Assembly (NCBI RefSeq): GCF_000300235.2 | Contig: NZ_CP004388.1 | Location: forward strand, 3,666,001-3,730,000 | Direction of reading: 5' to 3' | Source of the DNA: Thalassospira xiamenensis M-5 = DSM 17429 | Lineage (GTDB): Bacteria > Pseudomonadota > Alphaproteobacteria > Rhodospirillales > Thalassospiraceae | DNA length: 64,000 nt | Shown: positions 10,307 to 19,764 of the stretch, piece by piece | Layout of the letters: the number at the start of each line of letters is the position of its first letter | How positions within the stretch are numbered: position 1 is the stretch's first letter | Made by a program: the position numbers and the translations under genes | Notes under the pieces: model-generated | Database searches by the model: none | What the model saw: only the letters and a program-made list of their open reading frames with translations | Told to the model about the DNA's origin: nothing

Positions 10307-11158
10307 ATGACCGATAAAATCCGCCGCCTGAAGTCCTTTGAATTCGCCACTGCCGTTGATTGGGCCGCACAGGAAGGCTGGAATCCGGGTTTTTCGGACG
10401 CGGATGCGTTTTTCAATACCGACCCGCTGGGCTTCTGGGGGACGTTTGACAAACAGGGGCTGGCCGCCGTGATTTCAGCCGTGCATTACAATTCGGATTA
10501 CGGATTTGTCGGCTTTTACATCTGCCGCCCTGATCGTCGCGGCGAAGGCCTTGGTTTGCGGCTTTGGGAAACCGTGCTGGGCGAGGCGGTTGCCAAAACA
10601 ATCGGTCTTGATGGCGTTGTCGATCAGCAGGAAAACTATCGTAAATCCGGCTTTGAGTTGGCCCATCGCAACCTGCGCTTTGGCGGCGTGGTTACGGCAC
10701 AAAACCCGCAAAACGACGACCTGTTCGAACTTCTGATCAATGATATCGCCATCATTGATGCCTTCGAACAGACCTGCAACCTGTTCCCCGAAAGCCGGAT
10801 CGAGTTTCTGCGCGGCTGGATTTCTGCGGAAAAGCACATCGCACTGGCCCTTCGCGGCCCGATGGGATTGCGCGGCTATGGCGTGATCCGGCCGTGTCGC
10901 ACAGGGCATAAGGTCGGGCCGCTTTTTGCCGACAATATCGACGATGCCCGCAGCCTTTTCCATGCCCTGCTTGCCACCCGCAAGGAACAGGATCAGCCGG
11001 TCTATCTGGATATTCCCGATGGAAATGAGGCTGCACGTGTGCTCGTTGAAGAACACGGCATGCAGGCGGAATTTGAAACCGCGCGCATGTATCGCGGCAA
11101 AGCCCCAGAACTGAATCTTGAAATGACGTTTGGCATTACATCGTTTGAATTAGGCTGA
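10307..11158 (+). CDS. GNAT family N-acetyltransferase, two-domain
   Basis: Acyl-CoA-dependent acetyltransferase of unknown substrate, 283 residues. The N-terminal GNAT fold (about 1-130) has GFYICRPDRRGEGLGLRLW, containing the R/Q-x-x-G-x-G/A acetyl-CoA loop. The C-terminal half (from about 150) contains LRGYGVIRPCRTGHKVGPL and VYLDIPDGNEAARVLVEEHG, matching the second GNAT-like domain found in YitI-type proteins. Divergent from the siderophore-interacting protein gene, with about 200 bases between the starts containing the Fur-like box, so iron regulation cannot be excluded. Confidence 0.85.
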   Translation: MTDKIRRLKSFEFATAVDWAAQEGWNPGFSDADAFFNTDPLGFWGTFDKQGLAAVISAVHYNSDYGFVGFYICRPDRRGEGLGLRLWETVLGEAVAKTIGLDGVVDQQENYRKSGFELAHRNLRFGGVVTAQNPQNDDLFELLINDIAIIDAFEQTCNLFPESRIEFLRGWISAEKHIALALRGPMGLRGYGVIRPCRTGHKVGPLFADNIDDARSLFHALLATRKEQDQPVYLDIPDGNEAARVLVEEHGMQAEFETARMYRGKAPELNLEMTFGITSFELG

Positions 11159-11241
11159 CTATCCTTACCGGTGGGTTGAGCCCCCGACAAAAGTCGACTA
11201 ACAAACGTATAGTATGTCCTAGACATTCGCGATAAGCATAT

Positions 11242-11313
11242 AAGCGGATCGGGAAGGCACAGACATGGATTGTTCGCGCCGAGCGAACGAATTATGCCGG
11301 ATTTTATCCGCTT
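11242..11313 (+). other. nested inverted repeats in the gap before motA
   Basis: The 365-base gap 11159-11523 has no ORF I can support. It contains an outer 8-bp inverted repeat (AAGCGGAT 11242-11249, ATCCGCTT 11306-11313) around a perfect inner hairpin (GTTCGC 11272-11277, GCGAAC 11283-11288). No T-tract follows, so this is not an ordinary terminator. It could be a leader structure, a protein-binding site or a small RNA. The motA promoter must also lie in this gap but no convincing element was recognised. Confidence 0.4.
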
Positions 11314-11523
11314 GCTATGGAAAATCCGTCTGCAACCTCCCAATTTGATGGATTGAAACGGAAAATATAACCGCCAACACCATGACACGTATCAGGGGTA
11401 CCGCGTTTTGATGTTTGCCAGAACAGAATGGCTGCCTGACAGCCTGGAAGAAAGATTGCCTTTTTCGATCCCGAACCAGCTTTTGCCGCATGAATTCATA
11501 ACGCCGGAAAACGTATAAGCATC

Positions 11524-12297
11524 ATGGATATTGCAACACTTATCGGGATCGTCGCCGGTATGGGGGTTATCTTTGGCGCCATCCTTATGGGCGGCAGCCT
11601 GAATGCCTTTGTCGATCTGCCATCGATCATGGTTGTTTTTGGCGGCACGGCGGCGGCAACGCTGATTAAATTCCCGATGCGTGATGTGATCAAGTCGCTG
11701 AAGATCGGGATCAGGATCGCCTTCAAGAATCCAAAGGAAGATCCGCTGTCGATCTATGAAAAGGCCATCGAACTTTCAACACTGGTGCGCAAGAACGGCC
11801 TTCTGGGGCTTGAGAATGTCGAGATTGAAAACGACATCATGGCACGCGGCATTCGCATGTGTGTCGACGGCCACAGTGGCGAAGTCATTCGAAGCTCGAT
11901 CTCGAGCGAGGTCGAAAAATCGATCCAGAATGACGAGCTAGGCGAACTGATGTTCCGCGGGATTGGTGATACCGCCCCGGCCTTTGGCATGATCGGCACA
12001 CTGGTCGGTCTGGTGCAGATGCTGGCCAACCTGTCGGACCCCGATGCCATCGGCCCGGCCATGGCGATTGCGATGCTGACCACTTTTTATGGTGCGGTTC
12101 TAGCCAACCTGATTGCGCTTCCGGTTGCCGACAAATTGGCCCTTAAGGTCGAACAGCTTAAAAGCACCAAGCAGCTGATTATCGAATCTGTGGTCCAGAT
12201 TCAATCAAGCCAAAGCCCATTGGTGATGAAGGAAATTCTTGGTCCCTATTTGCCGGGCGGTATTCCCAAAGATACCGACAGCGAAGGCGGCGAATAA
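11524..12297 (+). CDS. motA: flagellar motor stator protein MotA/PomA
   Basis: Inner-membrane stator subunit that converts ion flux into flagellar rotation, 257 residues. Four hydrophobic segments are seen: near 1-22, 30-47, and the pair TAPAFGMIGTLVGLVQML and AIAMLTTFYGAVLANLIALP with the family proline. The cytoplasmic loop contains charged residues (around 85-110) for FliG contact. The short, PomA-like length (257 rather than about 290) suggests the sodium-driven PomA or MotP subgroup, an inference consistent with a marine organism. motB follows 50 bases later. Confidence 0.92.
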   Translation: MDIATLIGIVAGMGVIFGAILMGGSLNAFVDLPSIMVVFGGTAAATLIKFPMRDVIKSLKIGIRIAFKNPKEDPLSIYEKAIELSTLVRKNGLLGLENVEIENDIMARGIRMCVDGHSGEVIRSSISSEVEKSIQNDELGELMFRGIGDTAPAFGMIGTLVGLVQMLANLSDPDAIGPAMAIAMLTTFYGAVLANLIALPVADKLALKVEQLKSTKQLIIESVVQIQSSQSPLVMKEILGPYLPGGIPKDTDSEGGE

Positions 12298-12347
12298 ACC
12301 GCGCAACATTCATTGACGACAGATACATAAGGCAACAGGCGTAGAAG

Positions 12348-13244
12348 ATGGCAAAGAAACCGGCAGCAGGAGCTCCCGCATGGATGGCGACATTCGCCGA
12401 TCTCATGTCATTGCTGCTTGTGCTGTTTGTTCTGTTGCTCACCTTTGCCGAAATGGATGTCATCAAATACAAACAGATTGCCGGATCGGTCAAAACCGCG
12501 TTTGGCTTTAGCAAGCAGGACGAACTGGCCGGTGTTGTCGAACTTGATGGTTCGATCCTTGGCAAGGCGCTGAAACAGCCGACCCCTGACACCCCCCGCA
12601 TTGTTTCCAATATCCCGCCCGTCGAAACGCCGGAGGTCGAGATAAAGGAAGGCGACAGCAAATCTGAAAAGGCCGAGGCCCTCGAAGAAACACTGGAAAC
12701 CGTGCTTCATAAAATGGGCATGACAAACCAGATCGGCGTTGATCGAAAAGACGGCGACGTGGTTGTCCGTTTTCCAAACGAGATTGCCTTTCCATCCGGC
12801 TCGTCGGGGATGACAGCGGAATTTGCGGCCATCCTGAACCGGCTTGTACCGGTCATCAACCAGACCGAAGGTCAGGTCGTGGTTTCCGGCCACACCGATA
12901 ACATTCCGGTATCGTCAAATTCGCCCTATATCTCGAACTGGGATTTATCGGCGGCGCGGGCCACATCGGTCATCCATTACATGATTGATCAGAATGGCAC
13001 CGACCCGGCCCGCATGGTTGTGCAGGGCCACGGTGACAGCCGCCCGATTGCCGACAACAGCACCCCCGAAGGCCGGGCACAAAACCGACGCGTCGAAATC
13101 ATGATCGAAATGGTCGATGACGCCGGAAACAATAGCGGCGCGACGACATCCGGACCGACCGGTGGCACAAACACGGAAACAGGCAGTGGTGGCATTCCAT
13201 CACCCGAACAACGTCGAAGCTTTTCAGTACCGGGCAACCAGTAA
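12348..13244 (+). CDS. motB: flagellar motor stator protein MotB/PomB
   Basis: Peptidoglycan-anchored stator subunit, 298 residues. A single membrane helix near the N-terminus (WMATFADLMSLLLVLFVLLL) carries the ion-binding aspartate D18, followed by a plug-like segment (MDVIKYKQIAG). The OmpA/MotB domain occupies about 145-262, with VVVSGHTDNIPV and NRRVEIMI. A Ser/Gly/Thr-rich tail follows. Partner of the preceding motA gene. Ion type cannot be settled from the sequence alone. Confidence 0.93.
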   Translation: MAKKPAAGAPAWMATFADLMSLLLVLFVLLLTFAEMDVIKYKQIAGSVKTAFGFSKQDELAGVVELDGSILGKALKQPTPDTPRIVSNIPPVETPEVEIKEGDSKSEKAEALEETLETVLHKMGMTNQIGVDRKDGDVVVRFPNEIAFPSGSSGMTAEFAAILNRLVPVINQTEGQVVVSGHTDNIPVSSNSPYISNWDLSAARATSVIHYMIDQNGTDPARMVVQGHGDSRPIADNSTPEGRAQNRRVEIMIEMVDDAGNNSGATTSGPTGGTNTETGSGGIPSPEQRRSFSVPGNQ

Positions 13245-13261
13245 TCATCGGATGCAACCGG

Positions 13262-14716
13262 GTGACAAAACCCGATAAAGCAGGCAAGCTTGGTGGAATG
13301 ACAACGCGGTCGCCAAAAAAACTATCCGTCCTGTATGCCGATTACAGTGATCGGAACATCAAGGCAGTGCAGACAGCACTTGAACCGCTGCATCTGGCGG
13401 CCTTTCATGCCAGTGACGACCGCGACGCCATCATCGAACTGACCCGTACGCACCGCCCGGATCTGATTCTGATCGGTCTTTATCTGGACGGTATTCGCGG
13501 TATTTCGACCATTCGCGACCTGCGTCAAAGCGCGTCGGATGCCGATCCATTCTGCAATCAGGTCCCGGTCTTGCTAGGCGCGCCAAAACTGGATCGTCGC
13601 GCCATGCGCGATGCGGTCGAAGCCGGGATTGAAGGCGTCTTTCGCCAGCCGGTCGACGCCGACCGTTTGCGCAAGATCGTTCAAACCGTGATTAAAAAGC
13701 CGCGCCGCTTCGTATTCGAAGGCAATTATTTCGGCCCGGCACGCGAAGGCGATAATGTCGCCGAACCATCGCGCAAAATACGCCAGCCCCGCAATGCCAG
13801 CGCCCTGATCGACCGCGAGACTGAAAAACCGGCCCGACGTCATGACGACATCAAATCGCCTGAACCTGCCGAGGAACCGGCATCGGACCAGAATGGCGAA
13901 AAGCCCGCAGCCAAACCGCGACCGTCGCGGTCCGTCACCCTGAAACCTGCGATGCACTCCAAAACATCATCACGCAACGCTGCCACGGTCACACAGACGT
14001 TGGACACCAAACGCCCCACCAGTGCCAAGATCGGCATTGAAACCTCTGATGCCAAACCGGGGAAAACGCAGCGCGATTATAACCTTGATGCGGCAGAATC
14101 CGTGCGCGCGGTGCTTTCCACCGTGCCGCAACCGGTTGAAACCGCCAAACTGACCGATGACAGGGCAGAAGACACAGACCCGGTCGAGACCAGCATTGAT
14201 GAAAAGCTGGTTGAAATCGATCTGACCGAAGCCCTTAAGGGGCATCGGCTTTGGGTTGATACCGGCGGCAAGGAGGGGGCGATGATGTCGATCCGGCACG
14301 CCGATCTGCGCGATGCCGATCTTGAAGGCATCGACCTGACCCGATGTGCCTTGCCGCATGTGTCATTTCGCAATGCCAATTGCAAAAAGGCGGTGCTGCG
14401 TCGTTGCGATATGACGGCGGGCGATTTCATCGGCTGCAATCTGGATCATGCCGTGCTTGCCGCCACCCGTCTTTCCGGTGCCAGCTTTACCGATGCCATC
14501 TTGCGCAACACGGTGTTTCTCGGCTCTGATCTGGCAGGTGCGTCATTTCGCGCCATGACACTGCACAATTGCGATCTGAGCGGTGCCAATCTTGCCCAAA
14601 CCGATTTCCGCGATGCCGATCTGTCCACGGCGAAGGGATTGTTCGCCGAACAGATCCAAGGCGCACGGATCAACGCCAATACCCGCCTGCCGCGTGACAT
14701 GAAGCTCAAGGATTAA
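13262..14716 (+). CDS. pseudo-receiver and pentapeptide-repeat protein
   Basis: Cytoplasmic protein of unknown function, 484 residues from a GTG at 13262 (an ATG at 13298 is an alternative; neither has a good ribosome-binding site). Residues ~20-150 fold like a CheY receiver (LSVLYADYSDRN, PDLILIGLYLDGIRG, VFRQPVDADRL), but the phospho-acceptor Asp position is G72 and the conserved Lys is Q129, so it should not be phosphorylated in the standard way. Residues ~155-320 are Glu/Lys/Pro/Thr rich and probably disordered. Residues ~345-465 are pentapeptide repeats (ADLRDADLEGIDL, SGANLAQTDFRDADL). It starts 18 bases after motB in the same direction, which suggests a motor-associated role, but this is inference. 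Confidence 0.85.
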   Translation: MTKPDKAGKLGGMTTRSPKKLSVLYADYSDRNIKAVQTALEPLHLAAFHASDDRDAIIELTRTHRPDLILIGLYLDGIRGISTIRDLRQSASDADPFCNQVPVLLGAPKLDRRAMRDAVEAGIEGVFRQPVDADRLRKIVQTVIKKPRRFVFEGNYFGPAREGDNVAEPSRKIRQPRNASALIDRETEKPARRHDDIKSPEPAEEPASDQNGEKPAAKPRPSRSVTLKPAMHSKTSSRNAATVTQTLDTKRPTSAKIGIETSDAKPGKTQRDYNLDAAESVRAVLSTVPQPVETAKLTDDRAEDTDPVETSIDEKLVEIDLTEALKGHRLWVDTGGKEGAMMSIRHADLRDADLEGIDLTRCALPHVSFRNANCKKAVLRRCDMTAGDFIGCNLDHAVLAATRLSGASFTDAILRNTVFLGSDLAGASFRAMTLHNCDLSGANLAQTDFRDADLSTAKGLFAEQIQGARINANTRLPRDMKLKD

Positions 14717-14732
14717 GGATCAGGCTTAAAGC

Positions 14733-16676
14733 CTAGCGCCGACCAAACATCTTTTCGATGTCGTGCAGTTTCAGTTCAACATAGGTCGGGCGGCCATGGT
14801 TGCACTGCCCTGAATGCGGGGTGGCTTCCATCTGGCGCAATAGTGCATTCATTTCATCAGCATTGAGCTTCCGCCCGGACCGCACCGACCCATGGCACGC
14901 CATGGTCGCACAGACATACATCAGCCGGTCCTTAAGGGCCATGCCCTGCCCCAGTTCGACGATCTCGTCGGCCAGATCGCGCACCAGCCCCGCAACATCA
15001 ACCTTGCCCAGCATCGCGGGCACTTCGCGCACCACCAGCGCACCGGGGCCAAACGGCTCGATCACCAACCCCAATTCGGCAAATTCTTCGGCACGCTCAG
15101 CCACCCGTTCGGCAGATGCCTCGTCCAGTTCGACGACTTCGGGCAACAGCAATCCCTGCCGTTTAACGCCATTTTCCGCCAGATCGGCCTTCATGCGTTC
15201 ATAGACAATACGTTCGTGGGCGGCATGCTGATCAACAATCACCAAGCCATCGCGGGTCTGGGCGATGATATAATTGGCATGCACCTGCCCGCGCGCAGCA
15301 CCCAGCGGATGATCAACAAATTTGGCGACATCAGTGTCATCAATCCGTCCCGACGGGGCGGCACCGGCATACCCGCCACCATATCCCCCGGCCAGCGCAC
15401 TGGCCGCAGCCGCGGCAAAACCACCATTATCACCGCCGGTCTCTCCACCGGCAAAATCACGCCCGCGATCAAACAGGCCACCAAACGAGGTTGCCGGTGC
15501 CTGTGCCGCGTAATCGCGCTGTATGGCTGCCGAACCTGGATGGCTGGGTTGATAGAACCCGAAATTATACCCGCCCGAGGCGGGGCGCCCGCCGCCATAG
15601 GGCAAAGAGGGTCCGTCACCTTCGCGCCGGGCTGCGCCCAGCGCCATATCGGCCACCGTGGTCGATGCCCGGTGCCCGGCCCCGGCCAAGGCGTGTTTGA
15701 GCGCGCCGACGATCAACCCACGAACCATGCCCGGATCACGGAACCGGACCTCGGTTTTGCCAGGATGGACGTTGACGTCAACATCACGGGGCGAAAGTTC
15801 AAAAAACAGCGCCAGCAACGGATGACGGTCGCGCGCCAGAAAATCCTGATAGGCCCCGCGCACAGCACCCTGCAACAGCCGGTCCTTGACCGGGCGGCCA
15901 TTGACAAACATGAACTGCATCTGCGCATTGCCACGGTTCAATGTCGGCACCCCGGCATAGCCGGTCAGGCGAATGCCTTCGCGCTCCGCCTCGATCTGAA
16001 GCGCGTTATCCTGAAATTCACGGCCCATGACGGCCCCCAGCCGTTTCAGGCGGGCATCGAACAAATCACCTTCGCAGGCCGGGTAATTCAAAATCTGCTT
16101 GTTGCCGTCCCCCGACAGGGTAAAGCCAACATCGGGCCGGGCCATCGCCAGCCGATCCATGATTTCGCGCGCATACATCTGTTCCGTCCGCGCGGTTTTA
16201 AGAAACTTCAGGCGCGCGGGTGTCGCATAGAAAAGGTCGCGTACCTCAACCCGCGTACCAAACGGGTGGGCCGCCGGTTCCGGTACGCTTTTCGCCCCGC
16301 CTTCGACCGTCAACGTCCAGGCATTTTCCGCCCCGCGCACCCGGCTGGTCAGGCGCATCCGCGATACCGATCCGATGGATGGCAAGGCTTCGCCGCGAAA
16401 CCCCATAAAACCGATATTGAACAGATCATCATCGGGCAGCTTGGACGTCGCGTGACGCTCAACCGCAAGGCCAAGTTCATCGGGCGTCATGCCCTTGCCA
16501 TCGTCAGTCACCGACAACAGGGTCCGCCCGCCATCGCGCAAGGTTACGTCTACCCGCGTTGCCCCGGCATCCAGGGCATTTTCCACCAGTTCCTTCAACG
16601 CCGCGGCCGGGCGTTCAACCACCTCACCGGCGGCAATCTGGTTGATCAGGTTCTGGGGCAGGACGCGCAAGGTCAT
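14733..16676 (-). CDS. mutL: DNA mismatch repair protein MutL
   Basis: Mismatch repair ATPase and nicking endonuclease, 647 residues. The N-terminal GHKL ATPase has [18 protein letters not shown] and [11 protein letters not shown] Gly/Ala-rich linker lies at about 360-440. The C-terminal domain has [12 protein letters not shown], the intact DQHA-x2-E-x4-E endonuclease motif, and CNHGRPT near the end. The endonuclease motif is expected in bacteria that lack MutH-directed nicking. Convergent with the pentapeptide-repeat gene (16 bases apart) and separated from the M16 operon by a terminator. Confidence 0.97.
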   Translation of the reverse strand: MTLRVLPQNLINQIAAGEVVERPAAALKELVENALDAGATRVDVTLRDGGRTLLSVTDDGKGMTPDELGLAVERHATSKLPDDDLFNIGFMGFRGEALPSIGSVSRMRLTSRVRGAENAWTLTVEGGAKSVPEPAAHPFGTRVEVRDLFYATPARLKFLKTARTEQMYAREIMDRLAMARPDVGFTLSGDGNKQILNYPACEGDLFDARLKRLGAVMGREFQDNALQIEAEREGIRLTGYAGVPTLNRGNAQMQFMFVNGRPVKDRLLQGAVRGAYQDFLARDRHPLLALFFELSPRDVDVNVHPGKTEVRFRDPGMVRGLIVGALKHALAGAGHRASTTVADMALGAARREGDGPSLPYGGGRPASGGYNFGFYQPSHPGSAAIQRDYAAQAPATSFGGLFDRGRDFAGGETGGDNGGFAAAAASALAGGYGGGYAGAAPSGRIDDTDVAKFVDHPLGAARGQVHANYIIAQTRDGLVIVDQHAAHERIVYERMKADLAENGVKRQGLLLPEVVELDEASAERVAERAEEFAELGLVIEPFGPGALVVREVPAMLGKVDVAGLVRDLADEIVELGQGMALKDRLMYVCATMACHGSVRSGRKLNADEMNALLRQMEATPHSGQCNHGRPTYVELKLHDIEKMFGRR

Positions 16677-16736
16677 GAAGGGAAATGCTCGTTATACGGG
16701 GTGATATTATTGTGATTGAAACGAACCTATCAAAGC

Positions 16737-16772
16737 ACAAAGCGCGGCGAAATGCCTTTCACCGCGCTTTGT
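16737..16772 (-). terminator. terminator downstream of the M16 peptidase pair
   Basis: An 11-bp stem (ACAAAGCGCGG 16737-16747 with CCGCGCTTTGT 16762-16772) around a 14-base loop, 22 bases after the stop of the second M16 gene. The minus-strand sequence after it is moderately T-rich. Confidence 0.6.
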
Positions 16773-16794
16773 ACATTTTAAAGTCAGGATCGGC

Positions 16795-18153
16795 TTAAAA
16801 CGCCAGATCGCCTTCGGGTTTACCCACCACCGTCACGGTAACATTGGCCGGATCAAGCAGTTCGCTGGCAACCCTATTGACGTCATCAAGGGTGACGGCC
16901 TCGACAAGGCTGTTGCGTTTATCAAGGAAGTCCATACCCAGATCCTGCATCTGCATACCGACCAGCATGCCCGACAGATTGCCAAGGCTGGTAAAGCGCA
17001 GCGGAAAGGCCCCGGTCAGATAGGATTTGGCGTTATCGAGTTCTTCCTGCGACACGCCTTTGTCCTTCATCTTCTGCCATTCATCGCCAATAATCGACAG
17101 GCTTTGGCCGATGGCATCGTTGCGCGTCGCAACCCCACCGGTGATCAGTTCCGCCTTGTCCATATCGGCCAGATAGCTGTAAACGCCGTAAGCAAGACCG
17201 CGCTTTTCACGCACTTCTTCGGTCAGGCGCGATGAAAAACCGCCCCCGCCAAGAATATAGTTCATGACATAGGCGGCATAGAAATCCGGGTCCTTGCGCG
17301 CAATGCCCTTCTGGCCCCAGACTGCCTGGCTTTGCGGAATGTCCTGCTGGATGACCTCGACCCCGCCAAATTTCGGCGTGACTTCAGGAATGGCCGGAAG
17401 GTCGCTTTTGTCCGGCAATCCTCCAAAGGCTTCGTCAAGCAATGGGCCGAGTTCCTCGGCCGTGATATCGCCCGCGACCCCGATCACCAGATTGTCACGC
17501 GCCATGGCATGACGGACAAATTCACGGAAATCATTGGCGTTCAGGCTGCTGACCGATGCCATCGTGCCCGATACCGGATTGGCATAGGGATGATCGCCAA
17601 AGATCGATTTGAAAAACGCCTTGCCGGCAATATCGCCCGGATCATTTTCCGCCCGGCGCAGGCCCGAAATCACCTGTGCACGGATGCGTTCAACCGCCTC
17701 GTCGTCAAAGCGCGGCTCGGTAAGCGCCAGACGCAGAAGGTCAATCGCCGTGTCACGTTCGCGCGTCAATGTCACCATCGATCCGGAAAAATCATCGCGA
17801 CCGGCATCAAAGGAAATGCTGATCGACCGATCTTCCATTTCGGTGCGGAAGGTCTGGCTGTCCATTTCGCCAGCCCCCTCGTCGATCAGGCCCGACACCA
17901 TATTGGCAAGGCCCCTCTTGCCTTCCGGGTCGGTCGCGGAACCGGCCCCCTTGAAGGCAAAATCAACCGTCAGAAGCGGGTTCAGGTGATCTTCGATCAG
18001 CCATGCGGTAATGCCGCCATCCGATGTGACTTCCTGTACTTCGACAGCCCTTGCGTGGCTGGCAAATGACGTCATCAACAGGGTGGCCGATGCCAGCCCC
18101 AGCAGGGTTTTGCGCATTTTCATCACCGGGATTGTCTTTGCAATATAGCTCAT
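16795..18153 (-). CDS. M16 family peptidase-like subunit lacking the zinc motif
   Basis: Periplasmic partner subunit of an M16 (pitrilysin/MPP-like) pair, 452 residues. A signal peptide is present (MRKTLLGLASATLLMTSFA region, ending SHARA). The position of the HxxEH zinc motif reads RGLANMVSGLIDEG, so His and Glu ligands are lost and the subunit should be catalytically inactive. It keeps the substrate-handling RKxxR-like C-terminal half (GGFSSRLTEEVREKRGLAYG). ATG 18153 is chosen because AGGAGG lies ten bases upstream; a TTG at 18159 overlapping the upstream stop is possible. It directly follows the active M16 gene. Confidence 0.9.
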   Translation of the reverse strand: MSYIAKTIPVMKMRKTLLGLASATLLMTSFASHARAVEVQEVTSDGGITAWLIEDHLNPLLTVDFAFKGAGSATDPEGKRGLANMVSGLIDEGAGEMDSQTFRTEMEDRSISISFDAGRDDFSGSMVTLTRERDTAIDLLRLALTEPRFDDEAVERIRAQVISGLRRAENDPGDIAGKAFFKSIFGDHPYANPVSGTMASVSSLNANDFREFVRHAMARDNLVIGVAGDITAEELGPLLDEAFGGLPDKSDLPAIPEVTPKFGGVEVIQQDIPQSQAVWGQKGIARKDPDFYAAYVMNYILGGGGFSSRLTEEVREKRGLAYGVYSYLADMDKAELITGGVATRNDAIGQSLSIIGDEWQKMKDKGVSQEELDNAKSYLTGAFPLRFTSLGNLSGMLVGMQMQDLGMDFLDKRNSLVEAVTLDDVNRVASELLDPANVTVTVVGKPEGDLAF

Positions 18154-18155
18154 GA

Positions 18156-19577
18156 TCAATGCACCTCCTGCTCGCCGGTGACCGGCGCGGTTGGCATGCC
18201 GTTCACCGGGCCGCCTTCGGGCGGCTGCAACCAGCCGGTTACTGAACGTTTATCGTCAAATACCGATTTGGCAGCTTCGTTGACCTGCTCGACCGTTACC
18301 GACTTGATCCGATCCGGCCAGCTTTCAACCTGATCGACGGTCAAACCAACCGCCAGCGCTTCGCCCAGGGTACGCGCAGCCGCCGAAAGGGAGTCACGGG
18401 CAAAAACCGCACTATCAAGAAGCTTCTGCTTGGCACGCGCCAGTTCTTCCTCGGTCACGCCATTTTCCGCAACCTTGGCAATTTCGGCATCAACCGCCTT
18501 TTCGAGATCGGCCAATTCGACACCGTCGCGCGGGACGGCATACAGGCCAAAGCTTGCCAGATCAACCGCAACCGGGTCATAGAAAGTCCCGGCACTGGTC
18601 GCAATCGACTGATCGACAACAAGCGAGCGGAAGAAACGGCTGGTCGTGCCCGATCCAAGGATTTCGCTCAGGACCTCAAGCGGGGCGGCCTGATCGGCAT
18701 TTTCGCTGTTGTAGGACGGTGCAAGGCAATAGCGCGACATGGATGCCTGCCCGACGCGCGGATCGGTCAGCGTTACCTTGCGCGGGGCATGCTGGGTCGG
18801 TTCCTTGACACGGTGGCGGGTGGCAACGTCGCCCGCCGGAATGACACCATAATATTTTTCGGCCAGCGGTTTAAGCTGATCCATGGCGATGTCCCCGGCC
18901 ACGACCAGAATGGCGTTATTGGGCGCATACCATTTGCGATAAAACGCCAGCGCGTCATCGGTCGACAGGGTTTCCATCTCATTGAGCCAGCCGATGATCG
19001 ACCGGCCATAGGGATGGGCCATATAAAGGGCAGCCCGCATCTGTTCACCCAGAAGCGCACCGGGGTTGTTATCAATCCGTGATCTGCGTTCTTCGATGAT
19101 CACGTCGCGTTCGGGTAAAACCACATCATCGGAAAGCTGAAGATTCTGCATCCGGTCGGCTTCCATCTGCATGACCATTTCAAGCCGGTCGCGCGCGATA
19201 TTCTGGAAATAGCCGGTATAGTCCCATGCGGTGAATGCATTGTCATTGCCGCCATTGCGCGCAACGATCTTGGAAAAATCACCCGGGGCAATGTCCTTCG
19301 TACCTTTGAACATCAGATGTTCAAGGAAATGGGCAATCCCTGATACACCCTCAGTCTCGTCGGCGGATCCGACCTTGTACCAGACCATATGGGTTACGAC
19401 CGGGGCGCGGTGATTTTCCACCAGCACAACCTGCATGCCGTTATCAAGGGTCATGGTTTGCGGGCTGAAAACCGCCGCCCCGGCCAAATGGGGGCTTAGG
19501 ATCATAAGAACAGCGGCAAGCAGGCCAATTGGCCCGCGCGCAAATATCGAAATCGGGGATCGGGTCGGAAATGTCAT
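18156..19577 (-). CDS. M16 family zinc metallopeptidase, catalytic subunit
   Basis: Secreted zinc peptidase, 473 residues. An N-terminal signal peptide ends around HLAGA. The zinc motif HFLEH occupies 83-87 (GIAHFLEHLMFKGT), with the downstream Glu-rich segment EADRMQNL typical of the family. The C-terminal half has SRFFRSLVVDQ. It pairs with the inactive subunit encoded next, in the manner of mitochondrial processing peptidase-like heterodimers. Transcribed in the same direction as the ribF-ileS-lspA genes but separated from them by a terminator at 19682-19704. Confidence 0.93.
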   Translation of the reverse strand: MTFPTRSPISIFARGPIGLLAAVLMILSPHLAGAAVFSPQTMTLDNGMQVVLVENHRAPVVTHMVWYKVGSADETEGVSGIAHFLEHLMFKGTKDIAPGDFSKIVARNGGNDNAFTAWDYTGYFQNIARDRLEMVMQMEADRMQNLQLSDDVVLPERDVIIEERRSRIDNNPGALLGEQMRAALYMAHPYGRSIIGWLNEMETLSTDDALAFYRKWYAPNNAILVVAGDIAMDQLKPLAEKYYGVIPAGDVATRHRVKEPTQHAPRKVTLTDPRVGQASMSRYCLAPSYNSENADQAAPLEVLSEILGSGTTSRFFRSLVVDQSIATSAGTFYDPVAVDLASFGLYAVPRDGVELADLEKAVDAEIAKVAENGVTEEELARAKQKLLDSAVFARDSLSAAARTLGEALAVGLTVDQVESWPDRIKSVTVEQVNEAAKSVFDDKRSVTGWLQPPEGGPVNGMPTAPVTGEQEVH

Positions 19578-19681
19578 TACGTCATCCCAATGCTATAAGC
19601 AGGATCGCCAGGAAGCAGGCAGGGTGCCTGATCTATACGGCAACGGACAAGTTTTGATTAAGAACTGAATATGACAGAACA

Positions 19682-19704
19682 AGGGCGCGGAAAGACCGCG
19701 CCCT
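19682..19704 (-). terminator. terminator after the DUF3035 lipoprotein gene
   Basis: A perfect 9-bp stem AGGGCGCGG/CCGCGCCCT around a 5-base loop. On the minus strand it is followed by TTGTTCTGTC. It should end the ribF-ileS-lspA-lipoprotein transcript before the M16 pair. Confidence 0.65.
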
Positions 19705-19764
19705 GCCATAATTCGAATTTTGTTCTATTTCCGGGACAACTCACCGGAAAGTGACCGCAACACC

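Noticed and set aside
14892-16715. 607-residue open frame on the plus strand opposite mutL
   Set aside because: It is antisense to a complete mutL with intact motifs. Long antisense frames are common in GC-rich coding DNA, and this product shows no recognisable domain.
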